The notes under the pieces are model-generated. The model did not search any database. It worked only from the letters and a program-made list of their open reading frames with translations, and was not told the DNA's origin. Positions 35,276 to 48,264 of a DNA stretch of 64,000 nucleotides are shown here, in pieces. Position numbers and translations under genes: made by a program. This DNA comes from Okapia johnstoni. Its lineage: Eukaryota; Chordata; Mammalia; Artiodactyla; Giraffidae. The stretch's first letter is position 1; each line of letters begins with the position of its first letter. The stretch is taken from NCBI GenBank assembly GCA_024291935.2, contig CM044318.1:88029501-88093500 (forward strand), in the 5' to 3' direction.

Positions 35276-38200
35276 AGCCCCTCACACTCACCCAGCCTGG
35301 GGGCCTGGGGGCTGAGGGCTGCGCTCCTGGATGCCAAGGCCAGCAGAGGGTACAGGTGGCTGTGCGAGGGAGGCCAGGTGAGAGTGAGCACCCACTGTGA
35401 ATATGCCAGGGCTCCTGCCATCCTGGCCCAGACCTCACTGACACCCCACCAGGGCCGGCACCCCTCGGGGCCAGGGGTGTAGCTGAGAATCTGCAGACCC
35501 TGGGCTGGATAGAAGGGGCCGGCGCCCCCTGCCGGGAGCCTGTCCGCAGCCCCAGGGCCTCTGGGGGCCTTGCAGCCTGGCGAGGGGCGCCAGGGCCTGC
35601 AGACGCCAGGGGTCGGTCAGATGCTCAGGGGTCTCCTGGGCCGTCAGGAGGGACCAACCTCTGGGCTAGAGGGGGCCACAGAGGGGGTGTCAGACCCCCG
35701 CCTCTGGTGGTGAGGGGGACCTTCGGTGGAAGAGGAGACCCCCTCCCAGGGAGTTCAGAGGCTGGAGGGGGCCACCTGCTGAGTGCCAGGCTGAGGTGTG
35801 AAGCCCAAACTCGAGTGGCAGCTCTGGGGCCATCTCCGTGGGTCCCCCATTCTCCAGAACCACTCGGGGTCCCCCCATCCCTGGGGCCTCCCCATCATGA
35901 GCCCCCACAGCCATCAGCCCTCCCCTTCACAGCTGCCTCTTTCAGCTTTGGGGAGACGCTTCTGCCCTTGATCGTGGCTCCTCAGGTGGGCGGCAGGCCT
36001 GCAGGAGGGGGGCAGCAGGAGACAGGGAGTCCAGGGTGCGGAGGCCCGCGCTCCAGAGCCCTCTGAGGCCCTCCCGGTCATCCTGCTGACCTGCTTGCAA
36101 CATCAGTGCCTGCTGATTATAAACCAGGCGGGGACCCAGAGAGGCTCGGAGAGAAGACGGGGCAGGGGCAGCGGCTCCAGGTCTCAGGTGTGTGGACCCT
36201 GCTGGCCCTGCCCGGGAACGGGGGTAGCTGGCCCCCTACCAGCTGGAGCCTGGGGAGCCTGGTGGGTGGCCAGTGGGGAGAAGGGGCCAGGCCCACTGTC
36301 TGGTTCTCCCCCAAGGCCCCTGGGAGCCAGGTGCTGAGCCGGCAGAGTCTGTGTGCAGAAGCCTCCCTGGGGCTGGGCCTCCCACAAGGAGTTTAGTCCC
36401 AGCCAGTCCACCTGGCTGTAGCCCCTGGAGACCCCAGGCCCTGGAGTCTCAGCCCCTGGAAGGCTCACTCTGTGGACTCTGGGGACGAAGGGATGGACGC
36501 AGGGCCGGCTTCCACCTGGAGTGGCCACAGGCAGGAAGGCCCAGCCAGGGGACGCTAAGGCGGCTCCCTGCCCGATGAGTGCGCCCAAGCACCACCTGCT
36601 GCCAGGCGCTGCGCGGCCCCTCGGGGCCTGGAGTGGACCCCAAGCTCAGGACGGGGACCCGGGCCCCTCCCCATACCCTGGCCGTGGAGCCTGCCGCCAA
36701 TGTCCCAGCACCGTCGGACTTTAACGGGAGCCGCCTCCAGCCCCCTCCCCAGGCAGTGAGGACGGTCCCCAGGGGCAGACACAGAGGCTGGCTTCCAGGG
36801 AGGCCGGCCGGGGACCCGGGTTCAGCTCAGGTGGGGTCCTGCCCAGCAGTCCTGTGGCCTCCAGCAGGCGCCCAGGGCAGGACCCTTCATGCTTGCCGAG
36901 TCTGTGGCCTCCACACAGGCCCACGCAGGGTCCTGGGCCCTGTCACTGCGGGCAGGGCCCCCACGAGTGGACCCCGAAACACGGAATGTGCTCTCCCTCT
37001 GCCCACAGGACAGAAAGTATCTCTGCCGGCCCTGAAGGACGTGCTTGGCACACAGCAGACCCGCGATAAGGGGCGTCCTTCAGGGCCGCTCGCTCCTTCC
37101 CTGCGTGCACTCCTGGTCCCACAGCTGTCTGCTCAGCTCGGCTCCCAGCCCCGGAGGCGGCTGCATTAACCCCTGGTGGGTTCCCAGACAGCGCGGCCGC
37201 TGGGCCTCTCCCAGCCGGCCCTGCACCCCGACCACAGCTCCCCGGCTTGTTAACCACGGGCACTCGCCACCCCGAGGCCGGGTCGGGGGCCTGCCCTGTG
37301 AGCGGGTGGTGCCCCCCGCCCCCCAGCTTCAGCTTCCCGCCATCAGGGAGACACTGAACTTGGCCAACCCCTCGGGGGCAGCAGGCCAAAGGGTGTCTGC
37401 CCGCGAGGTCTGTCCACCCGAGAGGAGCTGCCCCAGACAGACTGGACAGCAGTGTCCTCAGACCGGAGGGCCCCCCCCACAAGGGCCCTCGAAGAGCAGG
37501 GGGTGGGAGGCCCGCAGCCCGAGGTCTATGGGGTGGAGCACGCAGGAAATGGGGGGACACGGCCACGGTGAACGCCGTGTGGTTGGTCTTCACCTGGCCG
37601 TCCGGGGTTTGTTGCTAAAACGGGGGTCCCCACACTTCTCGGTGGAGAGGACGGGGGCCTGGAGGGGAGACAAGAAACCATCTGGGCCAAGCCCCCAGCG
37701 GGTCCCGAGGCCTCCTGGGCTCGGGGTGTCTGACCGAGAGCCTGACCCAGGCTGTGGGCAGTGTGAGTGCGGTGAGCGGCCCCTGTCACCTCTGAGCACT
37801 GGGTCCCCGGGCAGGACCTGCATGTGGGCCGGGCGGGGAGACAAGGGGTTAAGGCTGGGCCTGGAGCCCCCCTGCCTCCACAGCAGGGTTTCAAGGCTGA
37901 GTCTCTGTGACTCCCTTGCTGGGAGATAATCCTCTCCCTCCCGGATCAGAACGCTCACCCGGCCATGGGAACTTCCCTCCCCTCAAGGCCACGGCGTGGG
38001 CGGCCTCCCAGGGCACTTTGGCCTTCCCGGATCCCCCAGCCAGAGGAAGAGCGTGGCCCCTTTGTCCGCACGGCTGACCTGGCAGCCCCCACCCCGGCCA
38101 CGGGGAGCCCCCTCTGAGCGCCTGGCCCAGAGCCTGGCCCACTGGGCCTGCACACAGGCGTGCACACACCCCACACACCTGTGCACCCAGGGCTGGCCCC

Positions 38201-38309
38201 GGCAATCGCTGTCGTCCCTAACCCAGAAACCAGGGTCTCTTTCTCACCGAGGGGCTGGGCCCCCAGCTCTGGGGGAGGATCTGTCACCTGCAGGCCGCCC
38301 CCCTCAGAA

Positions 38310-38612
38310 GCTACGGCCTCTACGGCCTTGAGCCTCCCCTGGACCCGGCCTCTTCGGCCCTGGGCCTCCCCCCAGCCCCCGGCCTCTACAGTCCCTAAGC
38401 CTCCCCAGGCCCCCGGCCTCCACAGCCCTGAGCCTTCCCGGGCCCCCAGCCTCTATAGTCCCTAAGCCTCCCTGGGCCCCCGGCCTCCATGGCCCCTGAG
38501 CCTCCCCGGGACCCCGGCCTCCACGGCCCCTGAGCCTCCCCCAGTCCACTGGCCTCTACGGCCCTGGCCTCCCCCGGGACCCCCGCCTCTACGGCCCCTG
38601 GGCATCTCCTGG
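38310..38612. repeat. Minisatellite, ~37 bp unit, about 8 copies
   Basis: Repeated pattern ggcctctacrgcccctgagcc followed by tccccrggaccccc. Units differ by a few bases and by 1-3 base indels. Confidence 0.9.
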
Positions 38613-40255
38613 GTCTTCAGCTGACTGACTCACAGGCAGATGCCCCTCCTGAAGCCAGTTCAGTGTCCCTGATCCAAGATCCCTCGGGGTCCCCACAAAC
38701 ACCAAAGGTCCTTTGTAGAAGCTTGGGGGTCAATTAAGTCCTGAGGATGCCGGGGGTGGGCACGGAGCCTGAGGCTGGTCCTGCCTGCCTCCATCAGCGC
38801 TGGCCACCACTGTGCAGAGGAGGAAACAGAGGCCCAGACCAGCAGGGTGAGCCGAGCTTCCCAAGGACAAGGGCCAATAGAGCCCCAGCCAACCTCCTCC
38901 TGGCCCCAGGCGTTTCCCAGGGACCCCTCCCCCATCCCCTGGTGGATAGAGAAGCCCCTGGCCCGGCTGGTCGGGCAGGGTCACAGGGCGGGGGGTGCTA
39001 TGCCCCTGGGAGCCCTCAGTGGAGTGCCCCTTGACTCATTGCCGCGGACCTAGGTGGGGGCTGGGAGGACCTTGGATCTGGGAAAGAGGTTGGGCTGGGA
39101 ACGCGGCAGGAGTCCTGAGACCCTGCTGCAGGCAGCCTCGGATCGGATTGCAGAGGAGAAGACCCTCTGGAGCCCTAAACGCCCAGCCCGGCGGGTCAGA
39201 GCCAGGGCCCACAGGCGGTGGGAGCAAAGGGGAGCCCTGGGGGATGAGTGCGAGCGCATGTGTGCACGTGTGTGAGGACCTGTGACCTTGCAGTGGTGAA
39301 GGGGGTCCAAGGCGCCGGTGAGGAACGCTTGGTCCCTCCTGGGGCCCAGCCTGGTGGGTGGGCTTTCCTCTGGGAGCCCAGCCCGGCATGGCTGCGTGTG
39401 GGGGACTGGGTGGTCAGCACAGTGCCCCAGTCAGTCCAGGTGACTGCGGCTGTGGGGGCATCCAGACACGCCACACCGCACCCCCAGCCCAGTGTCGCCC
39501 CTGCCCACCTCCTCGGCCTCTGCGTCTGCCCTCTGCCCGGACGGCCACTCAGCTGACTTGAGGGTGGCGTCGGGGGGCACTTCACCCCGTGTGGCCTGGT
39601 ACACTGTGGGGACACAGACCCCGCAGAACATGCGGTGGGGGGCAGAGGGGGCTGGGCCTGGGGTCCTCTCGCCTCCCCTGGGGTGAGGTCAGGGATGCTC
39701 GGGCCCCCAGAGTCCCCACAGCACCCCGCTGGACAGCGGCTCTGCTTTTGCTGAAAGGCGAGAGGCAGATCGTGCCTTCAGCTGCCGCGTTGGCTGGTTC
39801 TCTGAGCAGGGGGTCTCTCTCTTTGAATGACGTGTCCTTTTCAGGGTCTGTGAGAGGACCGGACAGATGTCCAGTGTGTGCGTGGCCCAGAAGCAGGACT
39901 GTCTCTCAGGTGAGCTTGCCAGAAGCATCATTCTCACTTCTCGCTGATTGTAGAGCACGTTGCTCTGATGGGAACTGTCAACAACACAGAAGTAACTGCT
40001 CTCCACCCAAGACCCCCTGCTGTGAGCTGATGGGCTTCCGCCAGCCTGTTCTCCAGGCAGCTTTTGCCACCTTCTTCGAGTCAGCCTGTCCCTTCCCGGG
40101 CAGCCCCCGGGGCGCTGAGGGCCAGATCCCCCTTGGGCCAGCAGCCAGTTGCTCTTTCCTGTCTTTCCTCTGGGCTTTCATTTCTAATCTCCGTCAATTG
40201 CAATCTGCACTGCTGATTTACTACCTGAATTTAATCAAAGCTTTGAGCTAAACAG

Positions 40256-40465
40256 GACTTCCCTGGTGGCTCAGATGGTAAAGAACCTGTCTGCAATGCA
40301 GGAGACTCAGGTTTGATCCCTGGGTCAGGAAAATCCCCTGGAGAAAGGATGGCAACCCACTCCAGTATTCTCACCTGGAGAATCCCACGGACAGAGGAGC
40401 CTGGCGGGCTACATACAGTCCATGAGGTTGCAAAGAATACGACTGAGTGACTAACACTTTTCACT
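40256..40465 (+). mobile_element. Bov-tA SINE
   Basis: Starts ggacttccctggtggctcag, carries the tRNA-derived promoter (gtttgatccctgggtcagga) and ends gactgagtgactaacacttt. Forward orientation and low divergence. Confidence 0.92.
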
Positions 40466-43400
40466 TTTCGAGCTAAACAAATTTCATGTTCTGGGTGAAC
40501 CTCTAGGTCAGTTTTTTAATATATTTTTTATTTGGAGAATAATCACAATATTGCGAAGGTTTCATGGAAGCCCCTGTCACTGGTTCACTTCTCACACATT
40601 TTGTGCAGCCAGGGTGAGTTTCCCTGAAAGGCGTTTCTCACATGTCACAGAACACTTAATACATCCACACCACCAGGCCAGCTGCTGCCCCTTCCGGCGC
40701 AGAAAGGCGGCCTGGCTTGCTCTCAGCCTTGATGCCAGGGAGCAGGAAGCCCGGGGTTCACGCCCACCCCACCCTCCAGGATGGCTCTATGGCCCTATGG
40801 TCAAGCACCCGCGCCCCTGCCTTTTGGAGCCCTAGCCGTGTGGCATCAGCAATGCCCACAGGGTGGGGCCGTCTCCCAGGCACCCCCGCGCCAGTCTTCA
40901 CAGCCTCGTCCTCACCCGACGCCCCATGTGCAGCCCACGCCAGGCCTCTGCCCCGCTGCGCCGCGTCTGAGCTGCAGCCCCTCGCTTTGCTCAGAAGTCA
41001 GCCTGCTGCGCTCCCAAGGCCCCGGCTCCCACACGTCTGCCTGGTCCCACCCCACTCCCAGCTGTTTCTGGGGCTCGCCCCAGGCCCCAGGCCTCCCTTC
41101 CCGTTGGATGGTGGTGTGCCGTGTGGGGAGGGCAGCGTTTCCGGGCAGGCCGTGGCCCTGGCACCGCCTGCCCCATCGGGAGGACCTTCCTGCTTAACCA
41201 AAGCCTCGGGAGCTTTGCGGCCATGTGGCCCCCCCCCAAGGCGCGGCCACAGCAGCGCGTCCAGCTCGCTGTGGTGAGCATCTCCCCAGCGTCGGGGTCA
41301 CTCACTGGAAACCCATATGGGAAGGAAAAGCTGGATCAGTTGCTTCAGAGATCATGGAAACAGATGTGCCAAGCTGGGGATGGCATCATGGGGGCAGCAG
41401 GGGGAGGCCAGGAGCTCCCACAGGCCTGGAGGCCACTGCCATTTCTCTGTCTACACTGGGGGCTCCGTGGTACAGTCCACACCGCTCAACCGGAGGGTTT
41501 CTGGCTGACACAGGAATTAGCACAAAGCCCTCCAGTCCTCTGCGGGCAGGAAGGTCACGAGGGCTCCAGGCCCTCATCCCAGCCTGTTGCCATTCTTAAG
41601 GAGGGTCAGGAAGGTGTGATTTCTGCCCTGGCCACATGGGGCCGCCCTTGGACCAGCCTGGGGGGCTCCGGGGCGGTGACAGTGTGGCCTCCCCAGGCAC
41701 TTCCACGGCCGTTCCACGGAGGGGACTGAGGAGGCCCAGGGGCCGCTGGCCTCCACCCACCCTGGGCAGGCGGGGTCCCTGTGTGCCTGCAGGCTGTCAT
41801 TCACACCTCTGCACCTCCGAAGCTCTCCCCTTAAAAATGTTTCTAAAATCATGAAATAACACGTGGAAAAAGACCTGCCAGATGACAGGCCAGGCCCCCA
41901 GGTGTCCACCTGTGCCCTTGGAGGTGGGCACCTACAAGTCTTGGTGTCTGCGTCCGGGCTGGGGGGTGGGCAGCCTGGCTTTAACGTCATTAACCCCCAG
42001 GGGCTGTCTCTGCACCCACGGCTTGAGGGGAAAGCTGGGGTGAACTCACGAGGAGCCACGTCTCTAATAGCAGACAGCTGCCCTGGCCAGCAGCAGTGAG
42101 CAGAAGATGGCACGGGCAGCTTGGGTCAGTGGGTGGCCACAGAGTGCCTTGCCTCATGTTCTTCTGGAGACAGGCTGCCTCTGCATCTCCCCAGGGGCCC
42201 GGGCCTGGCCAGCTCTGCCTGTAACCAGCCGCCCAGCACACAGCCATCCGGTTGCCAGCCAGGTTGATCAGTGAGTACCCGACCCCCACCCTGGCTGCTC
42301 CTCCACATTCCTGCCCGTGGGTGGCACAGAGCCTTCAGCTGGCAAGGGGGGGGGGCACAGTCCTCCAGCCTCATGCCCCTGGTAAGCCCGCTCCTGCCAC
42401 CGCCCCCAAGACACTTCGCGCACTGGGCTGCGGAGCCCAGCTCCCTCTGTGGCTCCTGACGCTGGAGCGCTGGGGGCTGCTTGTAGCCTGGAATCCCACA
42501 GCAGGCAGCCCAGACCCGCCCCCAGACACCCATCCTGGGGCTCCTCTCCAGGGGCGAGGCTGTGCCTAGGAGAAATCTGAGAGATGGCCCCTCCTGGGCG
42601 ACCCCCCCTAACCAGCCTTCACAGCCCCTCCTGGGGAAGCAGACCCTCTGCCTCAAACCCTGGGTCCCTCCAAGCCTGGGGGCTGGACCCATGCTGTGGG
42701 GCCAGGGCCACACGTCTGACTCAGGGAGGACGTGGGCTGACTCAGAGCAGCTCTGAAACCGACGGAGGTTTCTGCTCTGACGCTGCTTCCTGAAACCCTG
42801 CAAGGGCCTGGGGCGTGTGCGTGTGTGGGGCGGGGGGCAGTGAGTCAGTTGCAGTGGGGGGAGTACCCTGGATGCTGGGGCAGGGAGGCAAGAACACCAG
42901 GACCCAGGACAGGCAGGACACAGCCCCCTGCCCCCCACCTCAGTAGCTCAGGGCACCCTGGCCCCCGCCCTGACGCCCCCAGTGGGAGCCCGTCCTGTGG
43001 GTCCTGGCTCCACTCTGACCCCCAAAACCTCCAGAGCAAGGAGGGGTGACTGGCCATGTTGGGTGACTATCGTGAGGTCCCCACAGGCTCCCTTCAGGGA
43101 GCACAACCTCCCGCGAGCTGTTTCTGCGGGGCCCCCGGGACGGCAGGTTGGCTGACTCACGACGCTGCCCCCACCCCGGCCCCCCCGGCACACAACTGCC
43201 CGCAGATGGTCCGTGTTCACAGTGACGCCGGGACAGCTCAGGGGCTACAGGGAACCAGACCCGTCTTCATGTCCAAACTGGTCTTCTTCGGGGGAGGGGG
43301 CAGGGGCAGCAGGGGAACCTCGGGCCACATCGGCTGGGCGCCTGGGACGTGCAGTTGGGAGGGGCCAGGCCTCTGCTTGTGGACACGCTAGCTCGGGCCC

Positions 43401-43492
43401 TCCTCGGCGCTCTGAGTCTGGGGGATTTCCATGTGGGCTCGAGGTCAGAGTCTGTTGGGCTGGGGAGGGGCCCTTCTGGCCCTGAGTACCCC

Positions 43493-46400
43493 TCACTGGG
43501 GCTGGTGCCCCTGTCGCATGAGCTCTCCGATCCGCTGGTCCTTCAGCTTCACCAGGTGCTCCAGCCTGGCCACCTTCATCTGCAGAACCTGCAGGAAAAC
43601 ACCCCCGAGGGATGCCTGTTCACGCTCCTGTGGCGGACAGCTTCAGCGCCAGGCTGTGTCAAGGCCACACCGTCAACAATCAGACCAAAGGCACTCCAGC
43701 AGGCCACTCTGCTCAGAAACGACACGGGTCCCTGAAATGAGCCTGAGAGCCCAGGAGATGGGAGGGCAGGTCAGGAGGGGAGGGGCTGCCCAAGACCCAC
43801 AGAGCCTCCTGACCTGTTCCCTCTGCAGCCCCGCCCAGCGGCTCAGCCTGCCAAGCGGACAGCATCGCGTGCAGGGGTCACTTCTGAAGGGAAAGGCCGA
43901 GAAAACGTGCCCGTGCAGACAGACGGTCAAGGACCGGCCGCCCGGCGCTCCTGCTCAGCTGTCCTCACGCACAGCCGCTGCCCCCCAAGCCTCCCCCAAG
44001 CAAGGCCAGGGCACACACTCCCCTCCTGGAAGGAGGGCGCCCGCCACGCTCCAGCAGGTAAGAAGAGAGAATAGATCTGGAAGCTCGTCTGCCCCCAAAC
44101 ACGTGTCCAGAGGACAGACGGCTCCCACTGGTCTCAGCAGACCGACCCTCCAAGGGCCCTGAGCGCCAGCACACCACTGGCCTGGCCACACCGCCCCTAG
44201 GTGGCGAGCGTGAAGGGCAGGGGGGGTCCCAAGGCTGGGCGCCGCCTTATTTCAGCTGACGCTGCAGGCTGGGACCCTGGTACCCCCCGGGTCAGCCCTG
44301 GGATGCTGCCCCTCCGTGCCCCCGCCCCCGCTCGTCCACCCTGACTTCTGTTTTATCTGACATCAGTGACAGTCACGGGAACGGAACTCAACTGTGTCAC
44401 CATCAAACAGCAGGTGAGCTGTCTTGCTCTCCGGGTTTCAGAAAGTCAAATGCAGTTAGCCCTGGATCAATGCGGCGGTGGGGGGGGACACCAACCCCTC
44501 CCCCAAGTCAAAACCCGCTGACAGACTGCAGCACTGGGGTGCCCACCTATGAACAACACCGTGTGGTTCAAGCCGTTTTGTTCTGGGGCCCACGGTGGCC
44601 GTGCCTCCGTGTCAGCACAAGGCCCAGAGCCGGGCAGGGCGTGAGGGCAGCAAGGGGCCTTGCTGAGACAGGGCTTCCTCCCTGCCGTCCAGCAGATGCA
44701 AACCACAGGATGACGCCACCTTCCTGCTTCCTCAAGAAAACTGCGTCAAGATTCGCGGAGCCAACAGGAACCGCTTTGTCATCACCATTTCTACACCTCC
44801 TCCGACCCCGAGGCTGGTGTGGCCTGCACACCCCACCCCCACTGTCTCGGGTCCAAAAATGCAGCCTGGGTGCCCAGGGGAACGCATGGTGGTCGCTGAA
44901 TGAAAGTGACGGGACCCGAGCACCTCCTGAAGCCGGGAGTGCTGAGACCCTCGGCGAGAGGGGGACAGGCGAGTGCCCCCAGAACCAGGCTTGCGCCTTA
45001 GGGAGCTGACTTCTGCTCCCTGACTGGGCCCCAGGACCCTCGGCCTGCCATCTAGTACGTCTGGGTGGCAAGGCCTTTGAGTCTGTAGCCCCTGACTCGT
45101 GGTGTCTGGCGTCTGACAGGCAAGGGTGGGTGGTCATCTCCAAGGGGTGGAGGCCCACTGTACTCTCCCCTCTGCTTCTGGGTATCTCTGGGATATGTTC
45201 ACGGGACACCCCTGGTCAGGGGCCCTGCATGGTCCCCCTCCCGCCTCGCCGCATGCTGGTCCAAGCTGCTTGGAGGGGTGCCCAGACCTGTACCTTGATG
45301 GTCTCCTGCAGGACAGCCAGTGCCCGTTCCTTCTCTAGCAGCTGCTGAGGCAGCCCAGGGTCCAGGTGGTGCCAGGGCTCACCGGCTGGGCAACTGAAAG
45401 GCAGACACGGGCCTTTAGTGGGTGGGCGGGCGGGCCAGTGGGGGGCAGGGCAGAGGGTTCAATCTGGAGCCCACCCTCTGCATGCACAGCGGCCCATCTT
45501 CTCCAGAGCCCTCTGACTCCAACGGGTCTCCGCCCCAGAGCACGCCGTGGGGCTCAGCAGGCCTGCAAGACCACCGGACACGTCAGCTCCGGCCTCCAGC
45601 TGGGGGAGGGGCCGGCGGGCTGCAGACTGAGGCCACCCAGACGGCGCTGGGGCCGGGTCGGGCCTGAGCTGGTCCACAGGTGCAGCCCTCCATACCTCCG
45701 AATGGCTTCCTCGTTTGGAGAAGCGACCCCTGAACCCGAACGATGGCCACTTCATGTGGCCTGTGGGCGGGGGCCCCTTGTGGGGGTGACAAAAGCAGGG
45801 CTCCCTGAGTGAGGCGTGCCCTCCCGCTGGGTGCTGCCCCAGTGGGGGGGCAGGGTGGTCTGCCGGGCGCAGGGCCCCACGCGGGGTGGGGGGGGCACTC
45901 TGGACACCCCCAGCCTGTGTAGGGGAAGCAAGCCCCACCCACCAGCATCCCCACTGGAGTGTCCTGGTTCCTGCAAGGGGCTCAAACGTTGTGCCGTGAG
46001 ACCCCCTGGAGGGACTGACTCCATCCTTGTCCGCAGGCCTGCTGGCGTCTCTTGGTCACAGATGGGCAGGGGGAGGGGCTCCCTGGAGGAGGGGGCACAG
46101 CCTGGACCTGAGCGCTTCTGAAAAGGGACGCAGGCCAGTCAGGCACTGGGACACGGGGCTTCATCCCCACTCACTTCCTGCTTTTACTCTCATCAGCAGG
46201 CAACAAGCCCACGTCCCAACACAGCAGATGCCAGGGCCACACAACGGTACCCACATGTCCAGCCGTGCCAGGCGGGTCCTCGCCAGCCTCCACCTTGTCC
46301 CTCACTGCACACAGGATGGGCTCGATGGCCCCAGGGGTGTTGACGACCACCTTTCGGATCTCTTCCTCCGAGACACTGAGACCCAGCTTGTGGAAGACTT

Positions 46401-48106
46401 TCCTGCAGAGGGAGCGGGTGCAGCCCTGAGACTAGAGTCCCAGTGGGGATGCTCACCTCGTGCAGAGCCGCTGGACTGGGATGCCTTCCGGCCCCCAAAC
46501 CCACGGAGGCCTGTGGCCATCTCATTCCTGGTCACCCGCCGGGGGTCCCGAGACACAGTGCGCTGTGCCCTCAGGTCAGCTGAGTCCCAGCCTCACTGCC
46601 ACCTCCCTGGGTAGCACTCATCTTTCCGAGCCTCCTCTGCTCTGTGCAGATGTCCTGCCCGCTCACCTCCAAAGTGCTCAGAGCCTGACCTCTCACACGT
46701 CTGCCTGCAGCTGGCACCCTCTCCAGGCTTTGGAGGGGGGCAGCCGCCCACCCACCTCCATCTCCCCCAGTCTCTCTCCCCTCCGAGTAAGTCCCACCAG
46801 AACCTGCCCGGCCTCAAGCCAGCTAAGGCACTATCCCCTCGGGCAGTGTCCTCCGAGGGCCCTTGGTGGCTCTGCACGCCCTCCCCACTACAGCCTTGCG
46901 TAAGACCCAGGTCGCCCCCTCACGCTGCTCACTGTCACTTCCTATGGTCCTGCCTCAATGTCCTCACGTGACTCGTCACAACTGACACTGGCTCCATCTC
47001 CTCACTTATCTGTATTCCCTCTCGACTCGCTGGGCCCATTTACTGCCATGTCTGCTGGGCCTGAGCAGAGTCTGTCACCCAGAATTTTTGGCAGATGAGT
47101 GCATGAGGCGCGGCCAGCGGGGAGGACAATGCCCTGGGAGCATGTCTCAAGCTGACTGTTACTGGCCACTTGGTGGGGAGCCCCCAGGAGCCTCAAGTGG
47201 AACTGGACAGAGCATCAGGGAAGCCCACGGCAGAGACACAGCCTGAGAACCTGTCCCGGGGTGGGGGCCGCCCACGCAGGCCAGCCTTGGGGAGCTGGGA
47301 GGGGGCCCAGCAGGGAAGGCGGGGCGGAGAGCCCCACTCGGAGCCCTGCCTGTTGAGAACGCTCCAGTTGCTGCGCTTCTGGCCGGTGTTGCAGGTGGGG
47401 ACGTCGTTGTGCAGGTCCACGAGCCGGGGGCGAAAGAGCTTCACGACCTCCGCCAGCATCACTGGGGCGGGGCGGGCAGGGGCGCGGGGTGAGCCGAGGG
47501 GCCCCGGATTCCTTGCATCATCCGTCCCCCAGGGCCTCCACACGTAGGAGGGCAGAGAGGGGTTCCGGGGAGCCCCCGCAGGCTGTGGGCGCCCCGGCAG
47601 GAGGGCCGTGAGGGCCGGCGGGCTCCGAGGAGCTGCTAGGGGACCCCCGGGACAGGCGGGGTGGGGCGTGAGGAAGTCCTGGGCACCCCTCTGCCGTCTC
47701 TCTCTCCTCCTCCCGGAGCCATCGAGGCAGCGGCCCTCCCGGCCCTCCCCGGGGGACTTCACGACCCGCCTTCGCAAGGAGCCCAAGGCGCGGGGACCTT
47801 GCCTGGGCCGCGGCCTTTGTCTGTCCGTCCCGCCAACCAGCGCCTCTCTCGGCCCCGGGGCTCCCGCTGGCCGAGGAGGACGAGCGCTGGGCTCTCGGCC
47901 TGGACCCCCGGGCAGGCACCCTAGCCCTCGGCCCCTCACCGCCGTCGCTAAAGTCCCGGGCCAGGTGGCGCTTGCGGCGGCTGAGCGGCAGCGCGTCCAG
48001 CCAGGCGTAGAGGCCGTGCAGGGCGCCGGGCGGCAGCGGCGGCGGGGCCGGGGGGCGCGGCCTGGCCGGCTGTTGGGCCGTTGCCGGGAGACGGTGCCGG
48101 AAGCGC
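43493..48106 (-). CDS. SPEF1-like CH-domain protein (paralog of CLAMP), 5' start unresolved
   Basis: SPEF1/CLAMP proteins bind and bundle microtubules in cilia and sperm flagella; this is a second, diverged member. Minus-strand exons: 48,106(?)-47,940, 47,461-47,350, 46,402-46,175, 45,393-45,294, 43,588-43,493 (TGA). Phases join throughout. CH domain: ALHGLYAWLDALPLSRRKRH, RDFSDG, VMLAEVVKLFRPRLVDLHND, VPTCNTGQKRSNWSVLNR, KVFHKLGLSVSEEEIRKVV. The C-terminal coiled coil gives LLEKERALAVLQETIK and VLQMKVARLEHLVKLKDQRI, very close to the SPEF1 tail. Conservation begins at 48,024. No ATG lies upstream in frame, so the start may be on a further 5' exon (a good acceptor is at 48,107), non-AUG, or lost. 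The donor at 47,350 reads AACAG|GCAGGG (GC class). It sits just downstream of ADAM8 on the same strand. Confidence 0.82.
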
Positions 48107-48210
48107 CTGAGGGACCGGAAGGGGCGGGGCCGGAGGGGCGGGGCGCGCAGGTAAGGGCGCGGCCTCGCCGAGTGCCCGCCGGAGGCGCGGGATGGGGAGG
48201 GAGAGCCTGA
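47560..48210. promoter_or_regulatory. CpG island at the 5' end of the SPEF1-like gene
   Basis: GC-rich and CpG-dense, with GC boxes (ggggcgggg) near 48,120-48,145. On the plus strand it holds a perfect donor CAG|GTAAGG at 48,150/48,151, so it may be bidirectional. Confidence 0.55.
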
Positions 48211-48264
48211 GTCGACGCAGTGAGGCTGGGGGGCTCCGGGACGGTGAAGGTCCGGGAGGCCCGG

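Larger units (their letters stand above)
34276..43492. other. Gene-free interval between MIR202 and the SPEF1-like gene
   Basis: About 9 kb of GC-rich sequence with three repeats listed separately: a GT microsatellite at 35 kb, a minisatellite at 38.3 kb and a SINE at 40.3 kb. A lone donor-like CTCAG|GTGAGC at about 39,909 on the plus strand has no partner exons that I can support. Confidence 0.5.

Noticed and set aside
44340..44420. Possible plus-strand exon ending CAG|GTGAGC
   Set aside because: No matching upstream acceptor with a meaningful frame and no partner exon; it lies in an intron of the SPEF1-like gene.
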